From Paenalicyclobacillus cellulosilyticus (GTDB lineage Bacteria > Bacillota > Bacilli > Alicyclobacillales > Alicyclobacillaceae), in NCBI RefSeq assembly GCF_014647315.1, contig NZ_BMOY01000002.1, forward strand, positions 62,001 through 126,000: DNA of 64,000 bases, written 5' to 3'. Below, in pieces: positions 17,189 through 26,186 of the stretch (position 1 is its first letter; every line of letters starts with the position of its first letter). The translations under genes and the position numbers were made by a program. The notes under the pieces were generated by a model. The model did not search any database. It was not told the DNA's origin and saw nothing but the letters and a program-made list of their open reading frames with translations.

Positions 17189-17402
17189 TTTCCGTCACCT
17201 CCGTCCTGCCTTCTCCCGCCATGGGTTGAGGTGCCGGCGCACCAGCACACCACCGTTCGGCCGCGTTATCGGCGGCAGCCACCGCCTCGCGCTCCGCGGC
17301 AAGCGATTCGTGACAGCGGACGTACGCAGCCCAAGCCATCCCCGAAGACATCCCGAAGACCGCCAACACGAACACGCTGCATACCGCTTCCGCCAACGTC
17401 AA
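17112..17402 (-). CDS. comGE: Competence minor pseudopilin ComGE-like
   Basis: 96 residues. The probable TTG start overlaps the comGD stop (TTGA) and has GGGAGG 9 nt upstream. The N-terminus, MTLAEAVCSVFVLAVFG, resembles the mature end of a type IV pilin with Glu at +5, yet almost no leader and no Gly at -1 remain in frame. It is assigned by operon position, hydrophobic N-terminal helix and size. Confidence 0.65.
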   Translation of the reverse strand: MTLAEAVCSVFVLAVFGMSSGMAWAAYVRCHESLAAEREAVAAADNAAERWCAGAPAPQPMAGEGRTEVTESVEGQDWVRIESRVGNASQVLWLRG

Positions 17403-17866
17403 GACCCTGCGCCTCCCATCGTCAAAGTCTGCAAACCGGAGCCGAGATAAAGATGAATGTCCGCTTCATCCGGACCATCGACCAACCGAATGACCCCGCC
17501 GACTTGGCTGTTCCCTGCCACATCGTACTGAATGTTCGGCGTGTTTAACTGCAGATATCCGTCGAAATAGTTCACGCCAGGCAGAAACGCGTATTGTCCC
17601 AGGCACTGGGTGCCGTTGCCAAGATACAGCGCGTAATCCGGCGTGAAACCAGACATGCGCACCAGACCATAGACCCCGTGCGTCTGCGCCAACTGCTGCA
17701 TCGTCCGCAGGTGGACGAGGAGGCGATTCGCCGTGACCTCCAAGTCTGCGTACCGCCAGGCGCGGGCGGTTACCGGAAGCATCCAGGCGGTCGCCGCCAC
17801 GGCGAGTACCAACGCCACGACGAGTTCGACGCAGGTCAAACCGTGCTCACGTCCGCGCACGATCAC
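17399..17866 (-). CDS. comGD: Competence pseudopilin ComGD-like
   Basis: 155 residues with a GTG start overlapping the comGC stop (GTGA). The N-terminus IVRGREHG-LTCVELVVALVLAVAATAW fits a class III signal: basic leader, Gly at -1, Glu at +5, then a membrane helix. The C-terminal domain (residues 40-155) is a GspH-like minor pilin head. It is processed by prepilin peptidase ComC, which is not encoded in this window. Confidence 0.8.
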   Translation of the reverse strand: MIVRGREHGLTCVELVVALVLAVAATAWMLPVTARAWRYADLEVTANRLLVHLRTMQQLAQTHGVYGLVRMSGFTPDYALYLGNGTQCLGQYAFLPGVNYFDGYLQLNTPNIQYDVAGNSQVGGVIRLVDGPDEADIHLYLGSGLQTLTMGGAGS

Positions 17867-18270
17867 GGTGCACCTCCCAGATTGCCGTGGATACTGCAGG
17901 TGACGACAATTTGGTCGGGATCGGTTTCATCGACGGTATACTGACCGCCGGCTGGCTCCTTCGGCACCGCGTCGAGCAAGTGGTCCGCGACCAGAGCCTG
18001 AAGTTGCGCCGCTGTGTCACCAGCCGGGAACTGATGGTGCAGCATGTAGTACTCCGCCAGCGCGTCGCGGATGGTCCGCTCGTTTTCTTGGCAAGCGAGC
18101 GCCTGCGCACGCTGCCCGGCGCCAAGGAGATGCGGCATCGCAATGGCCGTCATCACCGCGACAATCATGACCGCAATCATCATCTCCATCAAGGTAAATC
18201 CTCCCTCACGACGGCCGTTCCGGCAGGTGCGCGCAGACGCCGGATTTCTGGAAATCACATTTCTTACCAC
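17863..18270 (-). CDS. comGC: Major competence pseudopilin ComGC
   Basis: 135 residues. The prepilin motif REGG-FTLMEMMIAVMIVAVMTAIAMPHLL (Gly at -1, Phe +1, Glu +5) starts about 23 residues in. The rest (QACQENERTIRDALAEYY-like helix, then a short beta region with Cys residues) matches the major subunit of the DNA-uptake pseudopilus. A Cys pair (LACQEN and VVTCSI) could form the known intramolecular disulfide. 101 nt separate it from comGB. Confidence 0.9.
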   Translation of the reverse strand: MVRNVISRNPASARTCRNGRREGGFTLMEMMIAVMIVAVMTAIAMPHLLGAGQRAQALACQENERTIRDALAEYYMLHHQFPAGDTAAQLQALVADHLLDAVPKEPAGGQYTVDETDPDQIVVTCSIHGNLGGAP

Positions 18271-18371
18271 CTTTTACTCCTCCTTCGTCATGCCCTGGAT
18301 GTCCCTGTGCCTGTCGCCTTGTCGTCGGTTTGCACAGCGAAGCAAACGAGAACCTCGTCCGGTTTCTCCCT

Positions 18372-19403
18372 TCACCATGTCCGTGCGCCGGTGCTGACGG
18401 TGGAAATGAGGTGATATGTGGGAACGAAGACCGCGAACATGATGATGCCAATCATGGCGCCGAGCAACACGAGCAGCACCGGCTCCGCCGTGCGCGCGGC
18501 GCGATCCAGACCTGTCCGCAACCGATCCCGGCTGTACCACTCCATACGCCGTACCGCCTCCGCCAGTTCGCCCGTGTGCTCCGCCTGTTGCAACAGCAGG
18601 CCGAACACCGGGTCCCAATCGGCGGCAAACGCCTGCGGTAAGGATTGACCCGCGAGGATGCGCAAACGGATGGCGTTCGCCACAGCCGCCAACCACGTCC
18701 TCGGCGCAGCCTCCGCCATGGCCGCGAGGGCTTCGACGGCCGGAATGCCGGCCATGAGCAGACGTGAGAGCAACAGGCAAAAACGATGGGTTCGTGCCAA
18801 ACGCCACAAACGGAACCCGGGCGTCAGGCGCTTGGCCCAGCGAGCGGCGCCAGGAATGCGGTCACGAGCGCGCCAGAGTGCAGCCAAGCAAAGCGCGTAT
18901 CCTGCCACCGCCAGACCCAGCGCGGCGGGTATGATCACCATGGCCTGGGCCAGCATAGCCAAAAATCGCGGTTCGATCCCGCCCATCTGGGCGTACAGCG
19001 CCATGAAGGCCGGCAACACCGCCCCGCGGACAAATGCCAAGAGGCCAAACGCCAGCAGGATGAGCGCAGACGGGTAACTGGCCGACTGCCAAACTTGACG
19101 CTGCCAATCCTGACGCGCACGCACGTCCTCACACCAGCGTGCACACGCGCCGGCCACATCGCCCGTGTGCTCGCTCGCCCGCAGCAGCAGCCACAGCATC
19201 TGCGGACAAACCGGCTGCCAGGCCTGGGACAGAGGCTGACCGGCCGTCACCGCCGCCTCGCCCTCCTGCAACCAGCGGACCAACGGCTTTGGGGCCATCC
19301 TGGCCGCGTGGTGCAGCGCGTCGGACAACGGGATGCCTGCCGCGAGCAGCGCGCCGAGATGGTCCATCGCATCGAGCCACCATGCATTCCTCACGTTGTT
19401 CAT
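18372..19403 (-). CDS. comGB: Competence platform membrane protein ComGB
   Basis: 343 residues from the ATG overlapping the comGA stop. Two GspF/PilC-type domains are visible: the first with LGALLAAGIPLSDALHHAAR and the second with LLSRLLMAGIPAVEALAAMAE, each preceding membrane segments; a C-terminal helix ends VLLVLLGAMIGIIMFAVFVPTYHLIS. ComGB is the inner-membrane platform that couples the ComGA ATPase to pseudopilus assembly. Confidence 0.92.
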   Translation of the reverse strand: MNNVRNAWWLDAMDHLGALLAAGIPLSDALHHAARMAPKPLVRWLQEGEAAVTAGQPLSQAWQPVCPQMLWLLLRASEHTGDVAGACARWCEDVRARQDWQRQVWQSASYPSALILLAFGLLAFVRGAVLPAFMALYAQMGGIEPRFLAMLAQAMVIIPAALGLAVAGYALCLAALWRARDRIPGAARWAKRLTPGFRLWRLARTHRFCLLLSRLLMAGIPAVEALAAMAEAAPRTWLAAVANAIRLRILAGQSLPQAFAADWDPVFGLLLQQAEHTGELAEAVRRMEWYSRDRLRTGLDRAARTAEPVLLVLLGAMIGIIMFAVFVPTYHLISTVSTGARTW

Positions 19404-20401
19404 ACGCCTTCTGCCCCCGCCCGCAACGCCGCCCATGACGCATCGGACGCGAGACGCGCCGCCCACTCCGGCGTGACCTCCAGGATGGCAAACGCGGCCG
19501 CGCGCTCCGGGTCCATCCCGCTCTCCGCGCAGCGTGCACAGCCGATCCCGCCGCACGCCCGGCAGGGTGCGGCAGTCAATGACTGCGTGATCACCGCCAG
19601 CAACACGTCCGCGATGAGCGGCCGCGGTACCCCGAGCTCGGCGAGACGCGCCGCCGCACCGACGAAGTCGCGCGCATGGGTGGTGGAGAGCACCAGATGA
19701 CCGGTCAACGCGGCGCGGACGGCGACGCGCGCGGTCTCTTCATCACGGATCTCGCCAATCATGATGGCATCCGGGTCGTGGCGCAGCAGCGCTTTGAGTA
19801 CGGCGGCGAAGGTGACACCCTGCCGTTCCCGCACCTCGACTTGATCACACACGTCCAACACGACTTCCACCGGGTCTTCGATGCTGACGACGTGCCGCCC
19901 GGAGCGGGCGAGTTGCGACATCAGGGCGTACAGGGTCGTCGTTTTCCCTGCACCGGTCGTGCCGGACACCAGGATCATCCCGCTTGTCCGCTGCAGCAGC
20001 CGCTCCACCTGCGCCACCTGCTCCTTGCGCAACCCAATCTCGGCCAGCGCCATGGCGCCACTCGCGACGAGCAACCGCAATACCGCGGCCTCTCCGTAAA
20101 CCGTGGGCATCACGGCTGTCCGCACGTGGTAAACTTCTTCGCCACGCTGCCAGACGAATGCCCCGTCTTGCGGAACCCGTGTCTCCGCCACATCCATGCG
20201 CGCGAGAGCCTTCACGCGCCGGATGAGACTCGCCCCGAGGTCGTTCACGCGCAGGTACGGCATGACCCGGCCGCCAACGCGGAAGCGCACGTCGAGTTCC
20301 GACCGTTGTGCATACAGGTGAAGATGGATGTCCGACGCCCGGCGGCGTATGCCGTCGTCGAGAATGCGCTGCAAAACATCGACGGCCGACAGTTCTTCCA
20401 C
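19400..20401 (-). CDS. comGA: Competence traffic ATPase ComGA
   Basis: 333 residues from a GTG closely behind GGGGGGAGG; the 40 codons upstream read through the promoter region. Domains: N-terminal GspE part (VLQRILDDGIRRRASDIHLH), Walker A VSGTTGAGKTTTLYALM near residue 145, Asp box and Walker B MIGEIRDEETARVAV near 210, and a C-terminal CxxC pair (CRACGGIGCARC) that may bind zinc. It powers the pseudopilus. I see no convincing ComK box (AAAA-N5-TTTT) upstream. Confidence 0.93.
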   Translation of the reverse strand: MEELSAVDVLQRILDDGIRRRASDIHLHLYAQRSELDVRFRVGGRVMPYLRVNDLGASLIRRVKALARMDVAETRVPQDGAFVWQRGEEVYHVRTAVMPTVYGEAAVLRLLVASGAMALAEIGLRKEQVAQVERLLQRTSGMILVSGTTGAGKTTTLYALMSQLARSGRHVVSIEDPVEVVLDVCDQVEVRERQGVTFAAVLKALLRHDPDAIMIGEIRDEETARVAVRAALTGHLVLSTTHARDFVGAAARLAELGVPRPLIADVLLAVITQSLTAAPCRACGGIGCARCAESGMDPERAAAFAILEVTPEWAARLASDASWAALRAGAEGV

Positions 20402-20517
20402 GCTTCCTCCCCCCCTTTGCGAGGGAGAGAATTCGCGGCAGAACGCCGGCCGCCTGTTCCCCGTGTTTTGCAGAGGATACGATTTTGAAGAACATTCCAA
20501 AGCGAAATGATGTTGCA

Positions 20518-21810
20518 TCAATCGACGAAATCGAATTCCATCTCGCCGATGCGGATCAGATCCCCGTCCTTCGCGCCATGCTCCCGCAGTGCGTCGTCCA
20601 CGCCGCGCTGGCGGAGGATATGTTGAAACCGCCGCACGGCGTCCTGCAGGTCGAAATTTGTCATGCGCACCAACTTTTCCAATTCCGGGCTCTCGACGAC
20701 GAACACCTCGCCATCGCGGCGAATGGTGAATTCGCGGCGCTTTGGCGGTACATACCGGTATACCCGCTGCGGGGCAGGGCCAAGCGCCCCGGCCTGTGCC
20801 TGCGCCGCCTCCTGCGCCCGAACCTCGTCCAACAAGTCAGCGACGGCGCGCAAGAGTTCCTGCAACCCTTGCCGCGTCGCGCCGGAGACAGGATAGACGC
20901 GCAGGTGCGGGTATGCGTCACGAAACCTGGCCAGATTTGCCGCTGCGTCCGGCAAGTCCATCTTGTTCGCGGCGATCACGGTCGGACGTTCGGCAAGCGC
21001 CGGATCGTACAGGCGCAGCTCTTCCGTAATGACCTGGTAGTCCGTCACCGGATCCCGCCCCTCGACGGCAGCCACGTCAATCACGTGCACAATCACGCGC
21101 GTGCGCTCGACGTGGCGCAAAAACTCGTGTCCCAGCCCGTGACCTGCGTGCGCCCCCTCGATGAGGCCAGGCAGGTCGGCCATCACGAAACTTCGCCCGT
21201 CCTCCACGCGCACCACGCCGAGGTGCGGGTGCAGGGTGGTGAAAGGATAGTCGGCGACCTTGGGCCGCGCCGCGCTCACTGCCGCCAAGAGCGTGGACTT
21301 CCCCACGCTCGGAAAACCGACCAATCCAACGTCTGCCAACACTTTCAGCTCAAGCAAAAGCCACCGTGCTTCACCTGGCTCCCCGCGCTCCGCGATTTCC
21401 GGCGCTTTGCGGGTGGGCGTGGCAAAGTGCGCGTTGCCGCGGCCACCGCGGCCCCCCCGCGCCACCACCAGCCGTTGCCCGTGCGCCACCAGATCGCCCA
21501 GGATCTCGCCCGTCTCTGCATCGCGCACCACGGTTCCCGGCGGAACCTTCACCACCAGGTCGTCCGCGCTTCTGCCGTGCTGGTTCTTCGGCCCGCCGTT
21601 CTCTCCGCGCTCGGCTTTGAAATGCCGCTGATACTTGAAGTCGATCAAGGTGCGCAAGCCCTCGTCGACCTCAAGGACCACGTCGCCGCCGCGGCCGCCG
21701 TCTCCTCCGGCCGGCCCGCCCATGGGCACATACTTCTCACGCCGCCACGCGACGATGCCGTCACCGCCGTCCCCTCCCTTCACGAAGATTTTCGCTTCAT
21801 CGACAAACAT
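20518..21810 (-). CDS. obgE: Obg family GTPase (CgtA)
   Basis: 430 residues. Three domains: the glycine-rich Obg fold ([35 protein letters not shown]), the GTPase domain with G1 GFPSVGKST, switch region [21 protein letters not shown] and NKMD, and a C-terminal OCT domain (residues about 340-425). Obg acts in ribosome assembly and is needed for Spo0 phosphorelay activity in B. subtilis. It overlaps the spo0B end by 14 nt. Confidence 0.97.
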   Translation of the reverse strand: MFVDEAKIFVKGGDGGDGIVAWRREKYVPMGGPAGGDGGRGGDVVLEVDEGLRTLIDFKYQRHFKAERGENGGPKNQHGRSADDLVVKVPPGTVVRDAETGEILGDLVAHGQRLVVARGGRGGRGNAHFATPTRKAPEIAERGEPGEARWLLLELKVLADVGLVGFPSVGKSTLLAAVSAARPKVADYPFTTLHPHLGVVRVEDGRSFVMADLPGLIEGAHAGHGLGHEFLRHVERTRVIVHVIDVAAVEGRDPVTDYQVITEELRLYDPALAERPTVIAANKMDLPDAAANLARFRDAYPHLRVYPVSGATRQGLQELLRAVADLLDEVRAQEAAQAQAGALGPAPQRVYRYVPPKRREFTIRRDGEVFVVESPELEKLVRMTNFDLQDAVRRFQHILRQRGVDDALREHGAKDGDLIRIGEMEFDFVD

Positions 21811-22327
21811 GGCGCTTCCCTCCCGGGTGTGCCTTGATGGAAGAAACCCAATGCAGCGCAACCCGCGGGTTCGCGTGCGTCGGTGCATCCGCCAACGGAA
21901 ACGATGGTCCGCCGCTCGCCTCGAGATGCAACCGCACCTGCTCGATTCCGTCCGCCCCGGATACCACCGCCTCCCCGCGTACCCAAACACACGCGGTGTT
22001 GTGCGCGGCCGCCTGTTCGTCCAACCATCGCCAAGCGTCCGCGAGCGCGGCGGCGAGCGGCCGTGCCAGCTTGCGCTTTGGCCACAGTTCCACCGCCGTC
22101 ACGCGCGGGCAACGCGCGACCGCCCACAACACCTCGTGATCCTCCGCCTCCAGGCGCGCCTGCCACAGCGACAGGGAGTGCAGCCAAGCGGCGAGGCGAT
22201 TGACCCACGCGTGCGCATCTTCGCCGCGCCCCATTTGAAGGTATGCCTTCACCATCTGGAGTCCATTCAACACCTCGTGCCGGTGTGCACGAAACGACTC
22301 CCAGGCCGCGGCAGCATCCTGTTCCAT
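21797..22327 (-). CDS. spo0B: Sporulation phosphotransferase Spo0B
   Basis: 176 residues from ATG after GGGAGGGAGC. The N-terminal helical hairpin has [20 protein letters not shown] with the phosphorylated His (about residue 19-21), the hallmark of Spo0B; a degenerate ATPase-like domain follows. It passes phosphate from Spo0F to Spo0A. The order rpmA-spo0B-obg is the same as in B. subtilis. A terminator after rpmA separates it from the ribosomal genes. Confidence 0.88.
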   Translation of the reverse strand: MEQDAAAAWESFRAHRHEVLNGLQMVKAYLQMGRGEDAHAWVNRLAAWLHSLSLWQARLEAEDHEVLWAVARCPRVTAVELWPKRKLARPLAAALADAWRWLDEQAAAHNTACVWVRGEAVVSGADGIEQVRLHLEASGGPSFPLADAPTHANPRVALHWVSSIKAHPGGKRHVCR

Positions 22328-22342
22328 GGCGCTCCCTCCCAC

Positions 22343-22377
22343 AAAACGGGGGCCTGGCGCATGACGCCAAGCCCCCG
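22343..22377 (-). terminator. Intrinsic terminator after rpmA
   Basis: The minus strand forms a long hairpin GGGGGC-TTGGCG / CGCCA-GGCCCCC (with one G-U pair) around a 5-nt loop, followed by TTTT at 22343-22346. It lies 56 nt past the rpmA stop and 16 nt before spo0B. Confidence 0.75.
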
Positions 22378-22432
22378 CCATCCCTGCATATGCACGGGCG
22401 TTCGCCACCCCGCCGCCCCGCGCAGCGCCGGA

Positions 22433-22747
22433 TCACGCCTGTGCGGCCGTCGCTTCCGCGGACACCTCGGCCACGGGATAGACGCTCACGCGCTTGCGGC
22501 CGTGGCCGAACCGTTCAAACTTCACCCGGCCCGCCACCTTGGCGTACAGGGTGTCGTCCTTGCCCCGGCCGACGTTGAAACCTGGATGGATCTTCGTGCC
22601 GCGCTGGCGAACCAAGATGCAGCCCGCCTGGACGAACTGACCGTCCCCGCGCTTCACCCCGAGGCGCTTCGCTTCGCTGTCCCGGCCGTTGCGCGTGCTC
22701 GAAACACCCTTCTTGTGCGCAAACCGTTGCAGATTCATCCACAACAT
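22433..22747 (-). CDS. rpmA: 50S ribosomal protein L27
   Basis: 104 residues. It has the Firmicutes-type N-terminal extension MLWMNLQRF followed by AHKKGVSST. The cleavage site for Prp protease lies after Phe, before AHKKG. The body matches L27 ([31 protein letters not shown]). The mature N-terminus reaches the peptidyl-transferase centre. prp is encoded just upstream. Confidence 0.97.
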   Translation of the reverse strand: MLWMNLQRFAHKKGVSSTRNGRDSEAKRLGVKRGDGQFVQAGCILVRQRGTKIHPGFNVGRGKDDTLYAKVAGRVKFERFGHGRKRVSVYPVAEVSAEATAAQA

Positions 22748-22808
22748 GGCTCATTCCTCCTGTCTGTGTCGCGCATGTCATCCCGCGATCCGCCGTCATC
22801 CCGCTCCG

Positions 22809-23153
22809 TCACGTCGAACGAACGCCGTGGCGGCCGCTGCGTCTGCGCACCACCCGCACGTGCTCCGGGTAAGCAGCCGCCGTCTGTTCGACACCGAACA
22901 CCATGCTGTGCAACAACAGTTGCACCTTGGCGTCCTCGCCCGGCGGGGGAACCCGGCACTGCAGCCGTTCTCCGTCATCCGTCACTTCAAGCGCGATCCC
23001 GGCGAACCGTTCGCAGCTGTTGATGGCGTTGTAGACCAGAGCCGACACGGCTGCACAGACGATATCACGCCCCGCCTCCGCATATCCGGCGTGCCCGGTG
23101 ACGACGAACCCGCGGATGTGCGGCCCGTCCTCCACCACGCGCAAGGTGATCAT
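22809..23153 (-). CDS. prp: Ribosomal L27 processing protease Prp (YsxB)
   Basis: 114 residues. Cysteine protease of the Prp family; the catalytic His is in VTGHAGYAEAG (about residue 21) and the catalytic Cys in DIVCAAVSALV (about residue 33). It removes the N-terminal extension of L27. The order rplU-prp-rpmA is conserved in Firmicutes that carry the L27 extension, as this genome does. Confidence 0.95.
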   Translation of the reverse strand: MITLRVVEDGPHIRGFVVTGHAGYAEAGRDIVCAAVSALVYNAINSCERFAGIALEVTDDGERLQCRVPPPGEDAKVQLLLHSMVFGVEQTAAAYPEHVRVVRRRSGRHGVRST

Positions 23154-23168
23154 CGACCGCGGCCCGCT

Positions 23169-23480
23169 TTACGCTTCAATGGAGACAATTTTCAGCGCCG
23201 TGTACGGTTGGCGGTGGCCCTGCTTCTTATGATAGTTTTTCTTCGGCTTATATTTGAAAACCACGATCTTCTTGCCTTTGCCGTGCTCCAACACTTCAGC
23301 GGTCACCTTGGCTCCGGCGACGACCGGATTGCCCACCCGCAGGCCGTTCGGGCCGCTGACCAACAGTACCTTGTCCAGCGTCACCGTCGTGCCCGGCTCA
23401 GCCGCCAGCTTCTCCACCCGGATGCGGTCACCTTCCGCAACCCGGTACTGCTTGCCGCCCGTCTCAATGATGGCGTACAT
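23169..23480 (-). CDS. rplU: 50S ribosomal protein L21
   Basis: 103 residues from the ATG giving [18 protein letters not shown]. Typical L21 features: GGKQYRV, VLLVSG, the [20 protein letters not shown] tail. It binds 23S rRNA. The 130-nt gap before spoIVFB contains a GTCC-CACG-GGAC hairpin and could carry an L21 leader element, but I cannot confirm its fold by eye. Confidence 0.97.
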   Translation of the reverse strand: MYAIIETGGKQYRVAEGDRIRVEKLAAEPGTTVTLDKVLLVSGPNGLRVGNPVVAGAKVTAEVLEHGKGKKIVVFKYKPKKNYHKKQGHRQPYTALKIVSIEA

Positions 23481-23613
23481 GGTTCCCTCCACTCCGACAC
23501 GCTGTCCCGTGGGACCCTGGCGCGGGATTTGCTCACCCACGGACATGCGGTGATGATACGACATGTTTCATCTTACCACGCGCGCATCCGCCGAGCAAGA
23601 CGCGCTCATGGCG

Positions 23614-24519
23614 CTAGCCGCGGGCAATCCAGTCGGCGAGGCGCTCGGTCCACCGTCCGGCGAACACGGCGGCCAGAACCTCGTCCTCCTCGAGGATGGT
23701 TTGCACCGCGCCGTCAGGGCCCAGGACATAGACCATGTGGTAACGGTCGGGGGCAAACTGGCGGGCGACATCGCGAATGGATGCGTGAGCCGGCGCGGCA
23801 ATCGCGCGGACGCGCTCCGGCACACGAGGTTGCCTGCGCTTCGCATCGAGGAAGCGGACCGTCTCCATGGCGAGATCGCGCCGCCCGCGCCAAGCCGCGG
23901 CGAACAAGAATCCGGAGAGCAGCACCATCCCCAGGTGCGGATGGCCGGCGGCCAAGCTTGCCAATCCCAAAGCGGCGAGCACCGCCGCAATCGCCAACGA
24001 CACCGCATACCCCTCCTGCGTGGCGAGCTCGAACCCGACCGAACGTACGCGCGCCGCACGCAGCAGCCTGCCGCCGTCCAGCGGCAACCCGGGCAGCAGA
24101 TTGAACAGGACGATCCAGGCGTTTTGTTCCACCACCAGGTGAAAGAAGGCATCATCCCACCCGTGCAGCGCGTGCACCACGTACGCGAACACCACGAGCG
24201 CCAGGTTGACCACCGGGCCGGCCATCGCAATGACCGCCTCATGGCGCGGGCGAAACCCGATCCATCCGTAGGCGATCTTCGCCACGCCGCCAAACGGGAG
24301 CAGCGAAACTTCTTCCACCACGTAGCCCAGATGCGCCGCCATCGCCGCGTGCCCCATCTCGTGCAGCAGAATGAGGAGAAACAGCACCGCGACATCGCGC
24401 CATAACCCTGCCGCGATCGCCAGCACCGACAGCAACACAAACCACGGATGCAGGCGGACGCGGCCGAGATCTCCCATCGGCACAGCGGGAAGAGGAGGAA
24501 AGCGCCATCCCCGCCTCAT
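23614..24519 (-). CDS. spoIVFB: SpoIVFB-like intramembrane metalloprotease (M50)
   Basis: 301 residues; ATG overlaps the spoIVFA stop. Zinc motif LLHEMGHAAMA near residue 53 and the second ligand region NLLPGLPLDGGRLL near 140 define a site-2 protease. About six membrane helices are followed by a C-terminal CBS-like domain (residues about 230-300) known to sense ATP in SpoIVFB. It cleaves pro-sigma-K in the mother cell. Placed with spoIVFA behind a sigma-E-like promoter. Confidence 0.93.
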   Translation of the reverse strand: MRRGWRFPPLPAVPMGDLGRVRLHPWFVLLSVLAIAAGLWRDVAVLFLLILLHEMGHAAMAAHLGYVVEEVSLLPFGGVAKIAYGWIGFRPRHEAVIAMAGPVVNLALVVFAYVVHALHGWDDAFFHLVVEQNAWIVLFNLLPGLPLDGGRLLRAARVRSVGFELATQEGYAVSLAIAAVLAALGLASLAAGHPHLGMVLLSGFLFAAAWRGRRDLAMETVRFLDAKRRQPRVPERVRAIAAPAHASIRDVARQFAPDRYHMVYVLGPDGAVQTILEEDEVLAAVFAGRWTERLADWIARG

Positions 24520-25268
24520 GCGCCATCCGCCGGAAAATGGATATAGTCGTGCGGATTGACGGCACGTCCGTCGCGCACCCAGGAAAAACGCAACACGGGA
24601 CGGGCCACGTCCGGAAGTCGCCCGATGACCTGCCCGGCTGACACGTATTCGCCCGGCGCGACCGCCACGTCGCCGAGTCCCATGTACACCGTCTGCCCAG
24701 GGCTGCCGTGGTCGATGGTCACGACGTCGCCGCCGCGGCTGCGGGCCACCCGTATCACCGTGCCGGCTCCTGCCGCAAGCACCGGCGATCGCGGTGCACC
24801 GGCGATGGTCACTTCCGGATGACCAGGACGGAAGTCGGACACCACGGGGCCTTGGAGCGGAATATGGAACACCATCGCGGCAGGCAAACCCGCGACGGCA
24901 GAGATGTCGATGCCGTGGCGAAGGAGGAATGTGCGAAACGCCACGCCCACCGGTTCAGAGTAATCGGCGGCAAATGCCGACCGGTAGAGCGTCCGCACGT
25001 CGGCGGACAGCACGCCGTCGTGGTGTGCGCTGTAGTAGCCGGTGGCCAAAAGGACGGCGGCAAAAAACGACTGCACCACCCAATCCGGAACTCCGGCCGC
25101 TTTGCTCGCCGGCCTGTCCGCGGGTTGCGCCGACCGGCCCGGACCTTGGCCCGACAAGGCGAAGCCGGGGCCCGCGACGCCGGACGAAGGTTCCGCATCC
25201 AACGGATCATCGCGCAGCCAACGCACCTCGGGTTGTGATGCAGTGGAACGATGCCAACCCATACCCAT
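24516..25268 (-). CDS. spoIVFA: SpoIVFA-like regulator with LytM-type domain
   Basis: 250 residues. Long polar N-terminus (1-63), one membrane helix (SFFAAVLLATGYYSA), then an extracellular M23/LytM-type domain from VSDFRPGHPEV onward. The zinc ligands of active M23 peptidases are degenerate: the usual Y-x-H-L is YMGL here, so it is likely structural. SpoIVFA holds SpoIVFB inactive with BofA until the forespore signal arrives. Confidence 0.85.
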   Translation of the reverse strand: MGMGWHRSTASQPEVRWLRDDPLDAEPSSGVAGPGFALSGQGPGRSAQPADRPASKAAGVPDWVVQSFFAAVLLATGYYSAHHDGVLSADVRTLYRSAFAADYSEPVGVAFRTFLLRHGIDISAVAGLPAAMVFHIPLQGPVVSDFRPGHPEVTIAGAPRSPVLAAGAGTVIRVARSRGGDVVTIDHGSPGQTVYMGLGDVAVAPGEYVSAGQVIGRLPDVARPVLRFSWVRDGRAVNPHDYIHFPADGA

Positions 25269-25301
25269 CGGACCAGCCCTCCTCAGTCCACTCTACGGAC
25301 A

Positions 25302-25330
25302 TGCATATGAGCTGGCCGGGATGCGTATGC
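25302..25330 (-). promoter_or_regulatory. Candidate sigma-E promoter for spoIVFAB
   Basis: Minus strand: GCATACG, 14 nt, CATATGCA. The -35 matches GCATA of KMATATT and the -10 resembles CATACAMT, with the same 14-nt spacing as the spoIIIA promoter. It ends 33 nt before the spoIVFA start and lies in the short gap after minD. SpoIVF is known to be sigma-E controlled. Confidence 0.6.
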
Positions 25331-25340
25331 AGGAGGCGAA

Positions 25341-26135
25341 CTAACCGCGGCTGAAGACGCGCCGCACCCTGTCCCAGAATGTCGGGGGTTCATCCAGGAG
25401 TTCCAACGGCACGGGGTCGCCCAACATGCGGCGCGCAATGTTTCTGTACGAGAGCGCCGCACGCGAGTCGGGGCGCACGACCGTCGGTTCCCCTTTGTTG
25501 GCTTGGCTGATGATGGTTTCATCGTCCGGGACAATTCCCAACAGGTCGATGGCCAAGACCGAAACGACCTCGTCGATGTCGAGCATGTCGCCCGTACGCA
25601 CCATCTTCGGGCGGATCCGGTTGATGATTAGCTTGGGATTGCGAAGATTCGCCCCTTCGAGCAACCCGATGACGCGGTCGGCGTCGCGCACCGCGGTATG
25701 CTCAGGCGTCGTCACCACGATGGCCTGGTCCGCGCCGGCAACCGCCACCTTGAACCCGTGTTCAATTCCGGCCGGGCAGTCGATGATCACGAAATCGAAT
25801 GACTGTTTGAGCTCTTCCACGATGCGCTTGACCGCATCCGGGGACAGGGCGTATTTATCTTTCGTCTGCGAGGCAGGCAACAGCGTCAACCGGTCGAACC
25901 GCTTGTCGCGGATGAGCGCTTGTTCCAACCGGCAGGTGCCGTTCGCCACGTCGACGATGTCGAAAATGATCCGATTCTCAAGCCCCATCACCACGTCGAG
26001 GTTGCGCAAACCGATGTCCGCGTCGACCAGGCAGACGCTTTTGCCGAGCAGCGCCAGAGCCGTCCCGATGTTCGCGGTCGACGTGGTCTTCCCGACACCG
26101 CCTTTCCCCGATGTGATCACGATGGCTGAGCCCAT
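25341..26135 (-). CDS. minD: Septum site-determining protein MinD
   Basis: 264 residues. Deviant Walker A GKGGVGKTTSTANIG at residues 10-24, switch I and II motifs (DADIGLRNLD, DCPAGIEHG), and a C-terminal amphipathic helix (FWDRVRRVFSRG) for membrane binding. It activates MinC to block division at poles. Order mreBCD-minC-minD-spoIVF is as in B. subtilis. Confidence 0.97.
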   Translation of the reverse strand: MGSAIVITSGKGGVGKTTSTANIGTALALLGKSVCLVDADIGLRNLDVVMGLENRIIFDIVDVANGTCRLEQALIRDKRFDRLTLLPASQTKDKYALSPDAVKRIVEELKQSFDFVIIDCPAGIEHGFKVAVAGADQAIVVTTPEHTAVRDADRVIGLLEGANLRNPKLIINRIRPKMVRTGDMLDIDEVVSVLAIDLLGIVPDDETIISQANKGEPTVVRPDSRAALSYRNIARRMLGDPVPLELLDEPPTFWDRVRRVFSRG

Positions 26136-26186
26136 GCACCCAGTCCTCCCCCAGCTCGATTCTCCGCGGCCGGCTCGCCGCTTTGG

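Noticed and set aside
20402-20517. ComK binding site before comGA
   Set aside because: A few A and T runs occur, but no AAAA-N5-TTTT pair at helical spacing could be found.
23481-23613. Confident L21 leader RNA
   Set aside because: A GTCC-CACG-GGAC hairpin is present, but the conserved L21 leader shape cannot be verified by eye; a covariance model search would be needed.
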